Below, one piece after another: positions 9,765 through 18,185 of a stretch of 64,000 nt of DNA. Below the pieces are notes generated by a model. The model worked only from the letters and a program-made list of their open reading frames with translations, ran no database searches and had not been told where the DNA came from. How positions within the stretch are numbered: the stretch's first letter is position 1; every line of letters begins with the position of its first letter. Source of the stretch: Bacteroidota bacterium (GTDB lineage Bacteria; Bacteroidota; Bacteroidia; B-17B0; Aurantibacillaceae); contig JAAFIL010000012.1 of NCBI GenBank assembly GCA_013297775.1, positions 1 to 64,000 of the forward strand, in the 5' to 3' direction. Made by a program: the position numbers and the translations under genes.

Positions 9765-10322
9765 ATGGCATTTAAAATTTATACCAAAACAGGCGATAAG
9801 GGCGAAACCTCGTTGATTGGCGGAACACGTTTGCCCAAGCAACACATCCGCATCGAAGCGTATGGCACCGTTGATGAGTTAAACGCACACATTGGTTTGT
9901 TGCGAGACGTAATACCTGTTGAAACGTTTACTTTTGAATTGCTGCTTCACATACAAGACCGCTTGTTTACAATGGGTTCGCATTTAGCAGCCGATCCCGA
10001 AAAAAATAAAATGACCTTACCCGAATTGTTCGACGAAGATGTTACAGCCCTTGAACAAGCCATTGATAAAATGAACGAATCTTTACCCGAAATGAAACAT
10101 TTTGTTTTGCCGGGGGGGCATATCCATGTAAGTTATGCTCACATTGCCCGAACGGTTTGCCGCAGAGCCGAACGCGCGGTATTGAAATTAGCCGAAAACG
10201 AAAGCGTAGCCCCAATTATTCCACAATATTTAAACCGTTTATCCGACTATATTTTTGTCTTATCGCGGTTTATGAGTCAAGAATTAAAGGCTAATGAAAT
10301 TAAGTGGCTACCAAAGAAGTGA
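9765..10322 (+). CDS. Cob(I)yrinic acid a,c-diamide adenosyltransferase, PduO type
   Basis: This cytosolic enzyme transfers the 5'-deoxyadenosyl group of ATP to reduced corrinoid to make adenosylcobalamin. The 185-residue protein shows the family's N-terminal nucleotide-binding motif YTKTGDKGETSLIGG, a VDELNAHIG segment, and the late VCRRAERAV helix followed by LNRLSDYIFVLSR, where the Arg/Asp pair contributes to ATP binding. Length and motif order match PduO-type ATR proteins over their full extent. The gene is 15 bp downstream of the TonB receptor and probably cotranscribed. A B12-dependent enzyme that would use the product (such as methylmalonyl-CoA mutase) is not in the window. Confidence 0.93.
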   Translation: MAFKIYTKTGDKGETSLIGGTRLPKQHIRIEAYGTVDELNAHIGLLRDVIPVETFTFELLLHIQDRLFTMGSHLAADPEKNKMTLPELFDEDVTALEQAIDKMNESLPEMKHFVLPGGHIHVSYAHIARTVCRRAERAVLKLAENESVAPIIPQYLNRLSDYIFVLSRFMSQELKANEIKWLPKK

Positions 10323-10399
10323 GGCTTTCTTAAACAAAAAATAGTTTAAATAGTTTATTAGTAACAAAGGAAGAGGCATCTTAACTTTTAGAAAATAGC

Positions 10400-10431
10400 T
10401 TTGAAATTTTAGCTATAAAATCATATCTTTG
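10400..10431 (+). promoter_or_regulatory. Bacteroidota promoter for etfB-etfA-BFN
   Basis: A TTTG box at 10400-10403 is followed, after a 20-bp spacer, by TATCTTTG at 10424-10431, an exact match to TAnnTTTG. The etfB ATG starts at 10451, 19 nt after the -7 box. This is the best complete -33/-7 pair in the window and should drive the three-gene unit. Confidence 0.8.
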
Positions 10432-10450
10432 CAGGGCTTAAAAAAATAAT

Positions 10451-11194
10451 ATGAAAATCTTGGTCGCTATTAGCAACGTTCCCGATACCACTACCAAAAT
10501 TCAGTTTTCGGATGGTGATACTAAATTTAACAGCGCGGGCGTTACCTACGTTATTAATCCTTACGACGAATGGTATGCTTTAGTGCGTGCGTTGGAGTTG
10601 AAAGAAGCCAATTTAGCCGAAAAAGTTACCCTTATCCACGTTGGTTTGGCAGATAGCGATGCCACTATTCGTAAAGGCTTGGCACTTGGTGCCGATGATG
10701 CGGTGCGCATAGATGGCGAGGGTCCAGATGCTTTTTTTGTAGCCTCACAAATTGCCAATCATGCACAAGCCCATGGCTACGATTTAATTTTAGTAGGTAA
10801 AGAAACCATTAATTACAACGGTTCGAGCGTAGGTGGAATGATTGCTGGCTTAATGGATTTACCTTATGTATCGTTGGCTACAAAATTAGAGTTGGCTGCC
10901 AACAAAGCTACTATCGAACACGACATAGATGGCGGTACTCAGATTGTAGAATGTGAATTGCCCCTAGTTATTTCTTGTGCAAAAGGCATGGCCGACCAAC
11001 GCATTCCTAACATGCGTGGCATAATGGCGGCGCGTACCAAACCTTTAAGCGTTGTGTCCGCCAATGCAACCGATGCCCTCACTGGCATTGTTGCCTATAC
11101 TTTAAATGCAGGTCGAACCACCTGTAAAATGATTGATGAAAATAATATGGACGAGTTGGTAAACTTGTTACATACTGAAGCGAAAGTTATTTAA
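10451..11194 (+). CDS. etfB: Electron transfer flavoprotein subunit beta
   Basis: This is the beta (AMP-binding) subunit of the FAD-containing heterodimer that takes electrons from acyl-CoA dehydrogenases and passes them to the quinone pool. The 247-residue protein starts MKILVAISNVPDTTTKIQF and contains the family's NPYDEWYALVRALELKE helix. The signature region around 115-145 (YDLILVGKETINYNGSSVGGMIAGLMDLP) follows, and the conserved MGIRA-like loop appears as MRGIMAARTKP. It has its own strong promoter, and etfA follows after 25 bp. Fatty-acid or branched-chain acyl-CoA oxidation is the likely context, in line with the 3-hydroxyacyl-CoA dehydrogenase elsewhere in the window. Confidence 0.95.
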   Translation: MKILVAISNVPDTTTKIQFSDGDTKFNSAGVTYVINPYDEWYALVRALELKEANLAEKVTLIHVGLADSDATIRKGLALGADDAVRIDGEGPDAFFVASQIANHAQAHGYDLILVGKETINYNGSSVGGMIAGLMDLPYVSLATKLELAANKATIEHDIDGGTQIVECELPLVISCAKGMADQRIPNMRGIMAARTKPLSVVSANATDALTGIVAYTLNAGRTTCKMIDENNMDELVNLLHTEAKVI

Positions 11195-11219
11195 TTCACC
11201 TCTTAACGAAATTAACACC

Positions 11220-12200
11220 ATGTCAATTTTAATCTATACCGAAATTAATAAAGGGCGCGTAAAAAAAGCCTCGCTCGAATGTGTCAATTATGGGGCTAAA
11301 ATAGCCGAATTATTAGGCACCGAAGCCATTGCCATTGTTAACAATGCCGATGCAACGCAACTCGAAGAACTAGGGAAAGCTGGAGCTAACACCATTTTAG
11401 CTTTAAAAAATGAAAAAATGGGTAACGACAGCATGTTGATTAGTGCCGCCGTTGAACAAGCCGCAAAAGCGCACCATGCGCAAGTGATTGTTTTTGCTTT
11501 CGACATTACCGGAAAAGCAGTTGCCCCACGTTTATCAGCACGTTTAAAAGCGGGCTTAGTAGCGGGTGCTGTTGATTATCCAACGGTTAATGGCAACACT
11601 TTAGAAGTAAAGAAAAACGTTTTTTCAGGAAAAGCTACTGCGGTTTATAGCATAACAAGTGCCACCAAACTCATTGCTTTACTACCTAACTCTTTCCCTG
11701 TTAAGTTAACCAATAATACGGCTAAAATAATAGAGTGGTCTGTAAATTTAGAAGCCGTTAGCTCTCGCGTTGTAATTAAAGAACAAAAAAGCAATGCTAC
11801 TGGCGGCATGATTCCTTTACCCGAAGCCGAATTAGTAGTAAGTGCTGGGCGTGGTTTAAAAGGCCCCGAAAACTGGGGCATTGTAGAAGAACTAGCCACC
11901 AGCTTAAACGCCACCACCGCCTGCTCGCGCCCAGTAGCCGATATGCACTGGCGACCGCATCACGAACACGTAGGACAAACAGGCGTTGCCATACGTCCTA
12001 ATTTATACATTGCCATTGGCATTAGTGGAGCCATTCAACATTTAGCAGGTGTAAATGGCAGCAAAACCATTGTTGTAATTAATAATGATAAAGAAGCACC
12101 TTTCTTTAAAAGCGCCGATTATGGAATTGTAGGCGATGCCTTCACCATTATCCCTAAATTAACCGAGGCCGTAAAAAAATTTAAAGCGCATCAAAACTAA
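11220..12200 (+). CDS. etfA: Electron transfer flavoprotein subunit alpha
   Basis: This is the alpha (FAD-binding) partner of EtfB. The N-terminal half (about 1-190) is the beta-like alpha/beta domain. The C-terminal domain has the FAD-binding features: VVSAGRGLKGPENWGIVEELA, the SRPVAD loop, QTGVAIRPNLYIAIGISGAIQH and VVINNDKEAPFFKSADYGIVGD. The length of 326 residues is usual for Bacteroidota EtfA. The gene lies 25 bp after etfB and 33 bp before the BFN nuclease gene, so the three are almost certainly one transcript. Confidence 0.95.
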   Translation: MSILIYTEINKGRVKKASLECVNYGAKIAELLGTEAIAIVNNADATQLEELGKAGANTILALKNEKMGNDSMLISAAVEQAAKAHHAQVIVFAFDITGKAVAPRLSARLKAGLVAGAVDYPTVNGNTLEVKKNVFSGKATAVYSITSATKLIALLPNSFPVKLTNNTAKIIEWSVNLEAVSSRVVIKEQKSNATGGMIPLPEAELVVSAGRGLKGPENWGIVEELATSLNATTACSRPVADMHWRPHHEHVGQTGVAIRPNLYIAIGISGAIQHLAGVNGSKTIVVINNDKEAPFFKSADYGIVGDAFTIIPKLTEAVKKFKAHQN

Positions 12201-12233
12201 TCTAATTTTTCATTAAATTAGTTTATCTTTTAT

Positions 12234-12863
12234 ATGAAGAAAGTTCGGTTAGAAATTGTTGGATTATCATACAGTCAAACGCAAAGCGGCGCTTATGCTT
12301 TAGTATTAGGCGAAAGTACTGGCACCCGACGTTTACCCATTATTATTGGTGGCTTTGAAGCACAAGCAATTGCCATCGAACTCGAAAAAATGAGCCCGAG
12401 TCGCCCGCTCACCCACGATTTATTCAAATCTTTTGCCGAAACATTCGACATTGGCGTTAGTGAAGTGCTTATTTATAACCTAGTAGAAGGCATTTTTTAT
12501 GCTAAACTCATTTGCAACGATGGCACGCGAGATGTAGAAATTGATGCACGCACGAGTGATGCCATTGCTTTAGCCGTTCGGTTCAATTGCCCTATTTTTA
12601 CTTATGAATTTATCCTTAAAAGTGCTGGCATTGTGTTAGATGATGAAACCGTCAAATCGGAAGATGAGACGAATGACGCATTAACCCCTCCCCAATTAAA
12701 AGAAGAGGTAAAAGCTATTGAGAAAGCCAGTGCTTCAACAGATGAGTATAGAAGTAAAAGCACCGAAGAATTGAAAACCATGCTGCAAACCGCTTTAGAT
12801 GATGAACACTACGAAATGGCCTCTCGCATTCGCGACGAACTCAATACGCGTAAAAAATCTTAA
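12234..12863 (+). CDS. Bifunctional nuclease (BFN/DUF151) family protein with C-terminal UVR motif
   Basis: The 209-residue protein has a BFN/DUF151 domain over about residues 1-140: VLGESTGTRRLPIIIGGFEAQ, AIELEKMSPSRPLTHDL and the DARTSDAIALAVRFNCPIF motif. After a Glu/Lys-rich linker, the last 40 residues form a UvrB/UvrC-type (UVR) helical hairpin, ELKTMLQTALDDEHYEMASRIRDEL. Plant members of DUF151 have DNase and RNase activity; the bacterial role is not settled. In Bacteroidota the gene commonly follows etfBA, as here. The UVR motif suggests contact with another protein, but no partner can be named from the sequence. Confidence 0.88.
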   Translation: MKKVRLEIVGLSYSQTQSGAYALVLGESTGTRRLPIIIGGFEAQAIAIELEKMSPSRPLTHDLFKSFAETFDIGVSEVLIYNLVEGIFYAKLICNDGTRDVEIDARTSDAIALAVRFNCPIFTYEFILKSAGIVLDDETVKSEDETNDALTPPQLKEEVKAIEKASASTDEYRSKSTEELKTMLQTALDDEHYEMASRIRDELNTRKKS

Positions 12864-13076
12864 TAAACAGCACTTCTTTCAATAATCCATTTCTATTTAA
12901 GAGGCATTATGGCTTTTTTATTTATCTTTAACTCTGGTTATATAATAATACTTAGAGCCTAAATAAAATAGTGGAAATTAATCTGTTCCGTTTAGAAAAG
13001 ATTTTGACTTGTGAAAGATGAGTTATTGTATAATTTGAATTTATTTGCCCAATGAGTTAATACGCAAGCCTTATTT

Positions 13077-13691
13077 ATGAAGGATTTTTTTAAATTTTTG
13101 AAAACGAAAACTTTTTTTTTACACGGTGGATTAGCTGTCCTCTCGTTAATTGTGATTCTATTTTTGTTAACCAAATGGCTATCGAGTTACACCAATCATG
13201 GCGAGTATGTTGAAGTTCCAGACTTTAAAGGGCAGTTTATAAAGGCTTTGCCTGAGTTTATTAAAGAGAAAGGCGTAACCTATCAAATTATTGATAGCAT
13301 TTACGCTCCAAAAGAAAAATCAGGCACGGTTATTCGACAAGACCCTTCGGCAAAAAGTAAAGTTAAACACAATAGAATTATCTATTTATACGTTACAGGC
13401 GTATTGCCTCCTAGTGTTAATATGCCTAAGTTAATTGACCGAAGCGAGCGTCAGGCCCGTTTAATTATTGAAAGTTATGGGCTTAAGATTGGTAAAGTTC
13501 GCACACGCGAAGCCGATTGCAACGGTTGCGTGTTGGCACAAACCAGTAATGGCAAAGACTTAGAGGTAGGCACTACTATTCGGAAGGGAACGGTAATAGA
13601 TTTATTGGTAGGAGAAAAAAATACATTTTTTACAGCTAACGCATCCGACAGTAGTAATGCAGGAACAGCGAACCCTAATTTTGAAAAATGA
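13077..13691 (+). CDS. Membrane-anchored PASTA-domain protein
   Basis: This 204-residue protein has a short cytoplasmic N-terminus, one transmembrane helix (about residues 17-36, GLAVLSLIVILFLLTKWL) and periplasmic PASTA-type repeats. The repeats are VPDFKGQFIKALPEFIKEKG, then MPKLIDRSERQARLIIESYG, with part of a third (GCVLAQTSNGKDLEVGTTIRKG). PASTA domains bind peptidoglycan fragments or act as spacers in cell-wall enzymes; no kinase or transpeptidase domain is attached here. Its stop overlaps the start of the next gene (ATGA), and rluD follows that, an arrangement of PASTA protein near rluD that is common in Bacteroidota. The role is probably envelope-related but not defined. Confidence 0.85.
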   Translation: MKDFFKFLKTKTFFLHGGLAVLSLIVILFLLTKWLSSYTNHGEYVEVPDFKGQFIKALPEFIKEKGVTYQIIDSIYAPKEKSGTVIRQDPSAKSKVKHNRIIYLYVTGVLPPSVNMPKLIDRSERQARLIIESYGLKIGKVRTREADCNGCVLAQTSNGKDLEVGTTIRKGTVIDLLVGEKNTFFTANASDSSNAGTANPNFEK

Positions 13692-15625
13692 ATAACATGC
13701 GTGTGTATATTTGGCTAATTTTTAGCAGTTTATTTCTTATTGTGGTTTCAAAAGCACAAGAACAATTGGTGCCTTTAACCAACAATGTAAACTATTTATA
13801 TGATCATTTGAAAACGCCCCCTTCCCCAACTAGTTTACAAAAAGCCACTGCTGCCACTACCCTTACCCTACCTTTTCGCGATGATTTTTTTTACGCCACG
13901 CATTCAGCTTATGCCTCACCAAATCTATGGCTCGACTCGTCAGTCTATATCAACACTGGTAAAGCCATAGCACCGCCCAGTTTGGGAGTTGCTACATTGG
14001 ATGGCTTAAACAAACGCGGGCGGCCTTATAATCCTAATTTAATATCGGTGCAATCTTTTGCTGCCGATACCTTATCCTCTCGCCCCATCAACTTATTTAC
14101 CAAAGGCACCACTACATTAACCCCTGCCGATAGTGTGGCACTTACGTTTTATTACCAAGGGCGCGGCTATGGCGATATGCCCGAACCTAGCGATAGTTTA
14201 ATGGTTGATTTTTATAAACCGCTTCAAAAGAAATGGATTACCCGTGTGTGGGGCGTACCTGGTTTTGGTAACGCCAACACCAACGATAGTATTTTTAAAC
14301 GTGCTTTTATTATGATTACCGACACGGCCTATTTACGCAATGGATTCCGTTTTCGTTTCCGTAACAAAGCAGCTATTAATGGCGATTGGGACAATTGGCA
14401 TGTAGATTATGTGGTACTTGATAACAACCGAAGTATTGTAAAAGATACCGCTTACGATGATGTAGCCTTTGGGTTTGTAAGCCCACCGCCGCTTACTAAA
14501 TACACCGCCATGCCTTGGCAGCACTTCAATCCTAATGAACAAAACTATATCGTTAGTAACCTCATTCGTTACAATGGTTTAGGCTCGGCCGGAAGCCCAA
14601 GTGTTAACACTACTTACAAACATTTGATTTACGATGCTCAAGGTAATTTATTACACACCATGCCCAATCCACCAAGCGATAACATTACCCCTTTTCGTTT
14701 AAACGGTTGGGTAAAACAAGCCGCGCTGGCTGCTCCACCTTTATCTTATACCTTTAATACACTCAACGACTCGGCCTCTTTTAAACTCAAGCACTTTATT
14801 TACCGCGATATTTCGGGGGCAACAGATATTAATTTGAATAACGATACCGTTGTTAGTACTTTGCGCTTAAATAATTATTTTGCGTTCGATGATGGGAGTG
14901 CCGAACGCGCCTACGAACTCATTGGTGTTGGAGCTTTACTGGCCTATAAGGTTACGCTTAATGTAACCGACTCGCTGCGTGCCGTTCGTATTTTATTTGA
15001 CCAGTCGGGCACAACACAAGCCGCTACTAGCTTTTTTCGGTTATGTGTTTGGAACGACTTTGGCGGTGTACCAGGCTCTTTGTTGTACCGCGATAGTTTA
15101 ATAAAACCAACATTTATTACAACCGACTTCAATAAATTTCCCGAATATCCATTAACTACGCCAAAGGTTTTAGGCAGTGGCACCTATTACATCGGTATTC
15201 AAAAATTTACGGCCAATAACATTGTAATAGGGCACGATGCCAATACTCGAAAAAATAATTTTCTCTATTTCAATACCAATGGCAATTGGCAACAATCTAC
15301 CCTTCCGGGGGCATTGATGATGCGTTTTGTTTTCGGAAAAAAAGAAGTTGTTATTGGTTTACCCGAACACGACCAACCTTCAAACTTAACCATTCGTTTA
15401 TTTCCTAATCCGGCTAAAGACCAAGTGTTTCTACAAAACAATAACGAAACCGCTTTAAACGTAGAAGTTCTAAATCCTTTGGGTCAAATTATAGATAAAC
15501 TTGATGTGCCCAATGGCCAAACGGTATTAAACACAAGCAGCTATCCATCGGGTTTATACGTTTGCCTGATTAAAAATACGTTGGGGCTGCCCGTTCAACA
15601 ACAGCGATTTATCATTCAAAACTAA
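13688..15625 (+). CDS. Secreted protein with T9SS type A sorting domain
   Basis: This 645-residue exported protein has unknown specific function. The N-terminal signal peptide ends near AQEQL (residue 24). The middle contains beta-rich modules with no enzyme motif I recognise (for example DDFFYATHSAY near residue 60 and AFDDGSAERAYELIGVG near 400). The C-terminus is a clear T9SS type A sorting domain: LFPNPAKDQVFLQNN, VEVLNPLGQII, YPSGLYVCLI, and a basic/hydrophobic end (RFIIQN). The start codon overlaps the PASTA gene stop by 4 nt, and its own stop overlaps the rluD start (TAATG), so the three are translationally coupled. A secreted cargo between a PASTA protein and rluD is the odd feature of this operon. 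Confidence 0.85.
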   Translation: MNNMRVYIWLIFSSLFLIVVSKAQEQLVPLTNNVNYLYDHLKTPPSPTSLQKATAATTLTLPFRDDFFYATHSAYASPNLWLDSSVYINTGKAIAPPSLGVATLDGLNKRGRPYNPNLISVQSFAADTLSSRPINLFTKGTTTLTPADSVALTFYYQGRGYGDMPEPSDSLMVDFYKPLQKKWITRVWGVPGFGNANTNDSIFKRAFIMITDTAYLRNGFRFRFRNKAAINGDWDNWHVDYVVLDNNRSIVKDTAYDDVAFGFVSPPPLTKYTAMPWQHFNPNEQNYIVSNLIRYNGLGSAGSPSVNTTYKHLIYDAQGNLLHTMPNPPSDNITPFRLNGWVKQAALAAPPLSYTFNTLNDSASFKLKHFIYRDISGATDINLNNDTVVSTLRLNNYFAFDDGSAERAYELIGVGALLAYKVTLNVTDSLRAVRILFDQSGTTQAATSFFRLCVWNDFGGVPGSLLYRDSLIKPTFITTDFNKFPEYPLTTPKVLGSGTYYIGIQKFTANNIVIGHDANTRKNNFLYFNTNGNWQQSTLPGALMMRFVFGKKEVVIGLPEHDQPSNLTIRLFPNPAKDQVFLQNNNETALNVEVLNPLGQIIDKLDVPNGQTVLNTSSYPSGLYVCLIKNTLGLPVQQQRFIIQN

Positions 15626-16719
15626 TGACCCTAACCAATACTTGGGAAGAGCAAGACCCTGCCGACGAAAATATAGCCGACGAGGAAGCGAGTGGCCTTT
15701 ACGAACACCACCATATTAAAGTAGATAAAGGTCAAATTGTTATGCGGTTGGATAAATTTGTTATGATTCGCATTAGCAATACTACACGCACTAAGGTACA
15801 AAATGCTTGCGATGCAGGCAGTGTTTTAGTGAATGGTAAACCCACCAAATCGAGTTATAAAATTAAACCCTTCGATGAAATTTCGATTGTTTTAACCGTG
15901 CCACCGCGCGATGTAGAGGTTGTACCTGAAAATATTCCTATTGATATTGTTTTTGAAGACCCTTACATTGCTTTAATTAATAAGAAACCCGGCATGGTGG
16001 TACACCCTGGCTATGGGAATTACCGCGGCACGTTAGTAAATGCTTTGGCTTGGCATTTTAAAAATTTACCCACTACTAAACAGAAGTTAGATGATGTGCA
16101 AATGGAGCGGCCAGGCTTAGTTCACCGCATTGATAAAAACACCTCGGGCATAATTATTATTGCAAAAACCGAAATGGCTATGACGCGTTTAGCTAAAGAT
16201 TTTTTCGATCGAACCATGGATCGAAAATACTTAGCCATTGCTTGGGGCAATTTAAAAGAAGACAGTGGCACTATTATTGGAAATGTAGGTCGCGATTTGA
16301 AAGACCGTAAACGCATGGCTGTTTTCCCCGAGGGAAGTGAATATGGCAAACACGCCATTACGCATTATAAAGTAGTTGAGCGTTTGGGGTATATCACTTT
16401 GGTAGAGTGTAAACTCGAAACAGGGCGCACCCACCAGATACGTGTTCATTTTAAACATATCGGACATCCCTTGTTTAATGACAATGAATACGGTGGAGAT
16501 CGCATTTTAAAAGGCGAACACAGTGCAAAGTATAAACAATTCGTAGAAAACTGTTTCGATATTTTACCCCGACAAGCGTTACATGCTAAAACCTTAGGCA
16601 TTACCCACCCTATTAGTGGCGAAAAACTTTTTTTTGACAGTGAACTTCCTCAAGATATGCAAACGCTACTTGATAAATGGCGACGTTATATGAAAGACCG
16701 ACACACAGAGGAGATGTGA
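15625..16719 (+). CDS. rluD: 23S rRNA pseudouridine synthase, RluD/RluA family
   Basis: This cytosolic enzyme isomerises uridines to pseudouridine in RNA, by family in helix 69 of 23S rRNA. The 364-residue protein has an N-terminal extension, an S4 RNA-binding domain at about 35-100 (MRLDKFVMIRISNTTRTKVQ), and the RluA-type catalytic domain with the motif VHRIDKNTSGIIIIAKT, in which Asp170 is the nucleophile. Further conserved segments are KYLAIAWG and LETGRTHQIRVHFKHIGHPL. The ATG overlaps the upstream stop by one base. Subfamily assignment (RluD rather than RluC or RluA) rests on the S4 domain and the operon neighbours. Confidence 0.92.
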   Translation: MTLTNTWEEQDPADENIADEEASGLYEHHHIKVDKGQIVMRLDKFVMIRISNTTRTKVQNACDAGSVLVNGKPTKSSYKIKPFDEISIVLTVPPRDVEVVPENIPIDIVFEDPYIALINKKPGMVVHPGYGNYRGTLVNALAWHFKNLPTTKQKLDDVQMERPGLVHRIDKNTSGIIIIAKTEMAMTRLAKDFFDRTMDRKYLAIAWGNLKEDSGTIIGNVGRDLKDRKRMAVFPEGSEYGKHAITHYKVVERLGYITLVECKLETGRTHQIRVHFKHIGHPLFNDNEYGGDRILKGEHSAKYKQFVENCFDILPRQALHAKTLGITHPISGEKLFFDSELPQDMQTLLDKWRRYMKDRHTEEM

Positions 16720-16773
16720 TATCCACTTAATTTATAAAGGTTTCGAAAACGTTGGGTATCAAAAAATTTACAA

Positions 16774-16797
16774 CACGCTAACGTGGCGTGGTTTTAT
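16774..16797 (+). terminator. Possible weak terminator after rluD
   Basis: CACGC and GCGTG form a 5-bp stem with a seven-base loop, followed by GTTTTATTGTTTTG. It lies 55 nt after the rluD stop. The stem is short, so this is tentative. Confidence 0.4.
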
Positions 16798-16882
16798 TGT
16801 TTTGTAAACAACGAATTTCTTTTCCGAATAAAAAAATGAGTAACTTAGTTTTTGATTAGTAAATCTTATTAGCATTAAAAAA

Positions 16883-17485
16883 ATGGAGACCTATCACGAT
16901 TACGTTATTAAAGATGGAAAATTCATCGGGAAGTTTGATGAGATGTATGAAAAGTTTGAGGATCCTTGGACTCAAATGAAACAACCCAATAAGTATTCGA
17001 GGATGTCGGGTATTTTACATCTCAAAAATTTTGAGATTACTTCGGTTTTAGAGTGTGGTTGCGGACTTGGCTATTATGCCGATTGGATTTATCACGAAAC
17101 TAAGATGGTGCCAAAAAGCGTAGATATTTCGTCAGTAGCCATAGAAAAAGCAAAAAATATATTTCCAAAATTAGATTTTGAGGTTGCAAATATTGTAACA
17201 GATTTAAAAAAGTATAACACATATAACTGTGTTTTATTTGCCGAGTTGATCTGGTATATACTTCCCGATTTGAAAACTATTTTTACCATTCTTGAAGAAA
17301 ATTTTAAAGGAAAATTTTTATTGGTTAATCAAGTATTTTACAAAGGTTCACAAAAATATGGAACTGATTACTTTACAAATTTAGACGAATTTATTAATCA
17401 CGTTCCGTTTACCTTACTGGCCAGGTGTGAGGCAACCGCCACAAAAGATAGCACCATCGAAACTTCTACTTTATTTAGAATCTGA
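16883..17485 (+). CDS. SAM-dependent methyltransferase, class I
   Basis: This 200-residue single-domain Rossmann methyltransferase has unknown substrate. Motif I is VLECGCGLGYYADWI (about residues 55-70), motif II is the acidic position in KSVDISSVAIEKAK, and the post-I region is LDFEVANIVTDL with a following VLFAELIWYILPDL. The leading segment (FDEMYEKFEDPWTQM) resembles NodS-type and thiopurine-like small-molecule methyltransferases, where a Tyr/Trp lid precedes motif I. It is a single gene between the rluD operon and a repeat-rich gap, and has no informative neighbour. Its base composition is more AT-rich than its neighbours', which may reflect recent arrival. Confidence 0.8.
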   Translation: METYHDYVIKDGKFIGKFDEMYEKFEDPWTQMKQPNKYSRMSGILHLKNFEITSVLECGCGLGYYADWIYHETKMVPKSVDISSVAIEKAKNIFPKLDFEVANIVTDLKKYNTYNCVLFAELIWYILPDLKTIFTILEENFKGKFLLVNQVFYKGSQKYGTDYFTNLDEFINHVPFTLLARCEATATKDSTIETSTLFRI

Positions 17486-17617
17486 AACTGGTTTGGTGTT
17501 GTATCTACCTTTTTAAAAATTTATTTTATCTGTAACTTCTGCGCTAACGTTTTATCAAAAAAATGTAGTTGAATCGTAAATAGACAGTTGAACTTTTATG
17601 TTTCGTGAGGGATTGAA

Positions 17618-17913
17618 GCGGCAGCCCCCGTGGTGCATTTGCGAATTTTGCACGAGCGAGGAGGCGACCCCAGGAAGCCACCGCAGCGACTTCGGTAGGC
17701 TCATACCAACATCATTTCTAAAAGATACGTTGACCCAGTTTCTTTTTCTCTTATACTTCCTCAAAAAATATACCCGTAGCCCTTGCTACGCCTATAATTT
17801 TTTTGTCGCCTAAAAGAAAAATAATTCTAGTTCAACTTGTATCTTTTAGGACCGATATTGGTATCAGCGCAGGCCTTTGCAAAATAGCAAAATGCACAAC
17901 GGGGCTAAAGCGG
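17618..17913. repeat. Palindromic element B, copy 1 (interrupted by MITE)
   Basis: The left arm (17618-17652) starts GCGGCAGCCCCCG and the right arm (17878-17913) ends GGGGCTAAAGCGG; they pair over most of 35 bp. The interior words ACGAGCGAGG and CGCAGCGACTT are shared with copy 2 at 58,087-58,217. The 160-bp MITE-like element with its TCA duplication splits this copy at 17701-17866; copy 2 is uninterrupted at the same place. The arms differ between copies by compensatory changes (GTGCATTT/AAATGCAC here, GGGCGTTT/AAACGCCC there). Confidence 0.85.
17704..17863 (+). mobile_element. MITE-like 160-bp palindromic element, copy 1 (TCA target duplication)
   Basis: The element begins TACCAACATCATTTCTAAAA and ends, in reverse complement, TACCAATATCGG followed by TCCTAAAAGATAC, so its two halves are imperfect inverted repeats of about 75 bp around GTAGCCCTTGCTAC. 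It is directly flanked by TCA (17701-17703 and 17864-17866), and removing it with one TCA restores the uninterrupted repeat seen at 58,160-58,180. It encodes no transposase. Copies 2 and 3 are at 45,440 (inverted) and 58,236. Confidence 0.85.
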
Positions 17914-18027
17914 AAAACCCGACCCTGCCCATTGACTTTGCAAAAGCCCTCTTGATAAATTTAGTATTACAAACCCATAAACCTGTTTTTGTAGGCAGGG
18001 ACACGACCTGTTATTTTTAAAATTTCA

Positions 18028-18185
18028 AACCGAGATTATGCAATAGAAATCTATTACGAGCCGAAATCCCTTCAAAACAGTCACTTTTTCTTCTTCACCA
18101 TAGCAGCACTATGCCTCAGTCGAAAAAGTGCCTGTTTTATTGGGCTTTCGCCTCTCACTACGATTCCTATTGCATAATATCGGTT
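18028..18185. repeat. Long imperfect palindrome upstream of mutS
   Basis: The left arm begins AACCGAGATTATGCAATAG and the right arm is its inverted partner ending CTATTGCATAATATCGGTT. Pairing continues inward through AAAACAGTCACTTTTTC against GAAAAAGTGCCTGTTTT to a centre near 18,105. Total length is about 158 bp. Only one copy is present in the window and no target duplication is visible. It ends 70 nt before the mutS ATG. Confidence 0.75.

Noticed and set aside
17598-17813. Small plus-strand reading frame in the 17.5-18.0 kb gap
   Set aside because: It runs through element B and the MITE copy; the same frame fragments recur with the repeats elsewhere and have no protein-like pattern.
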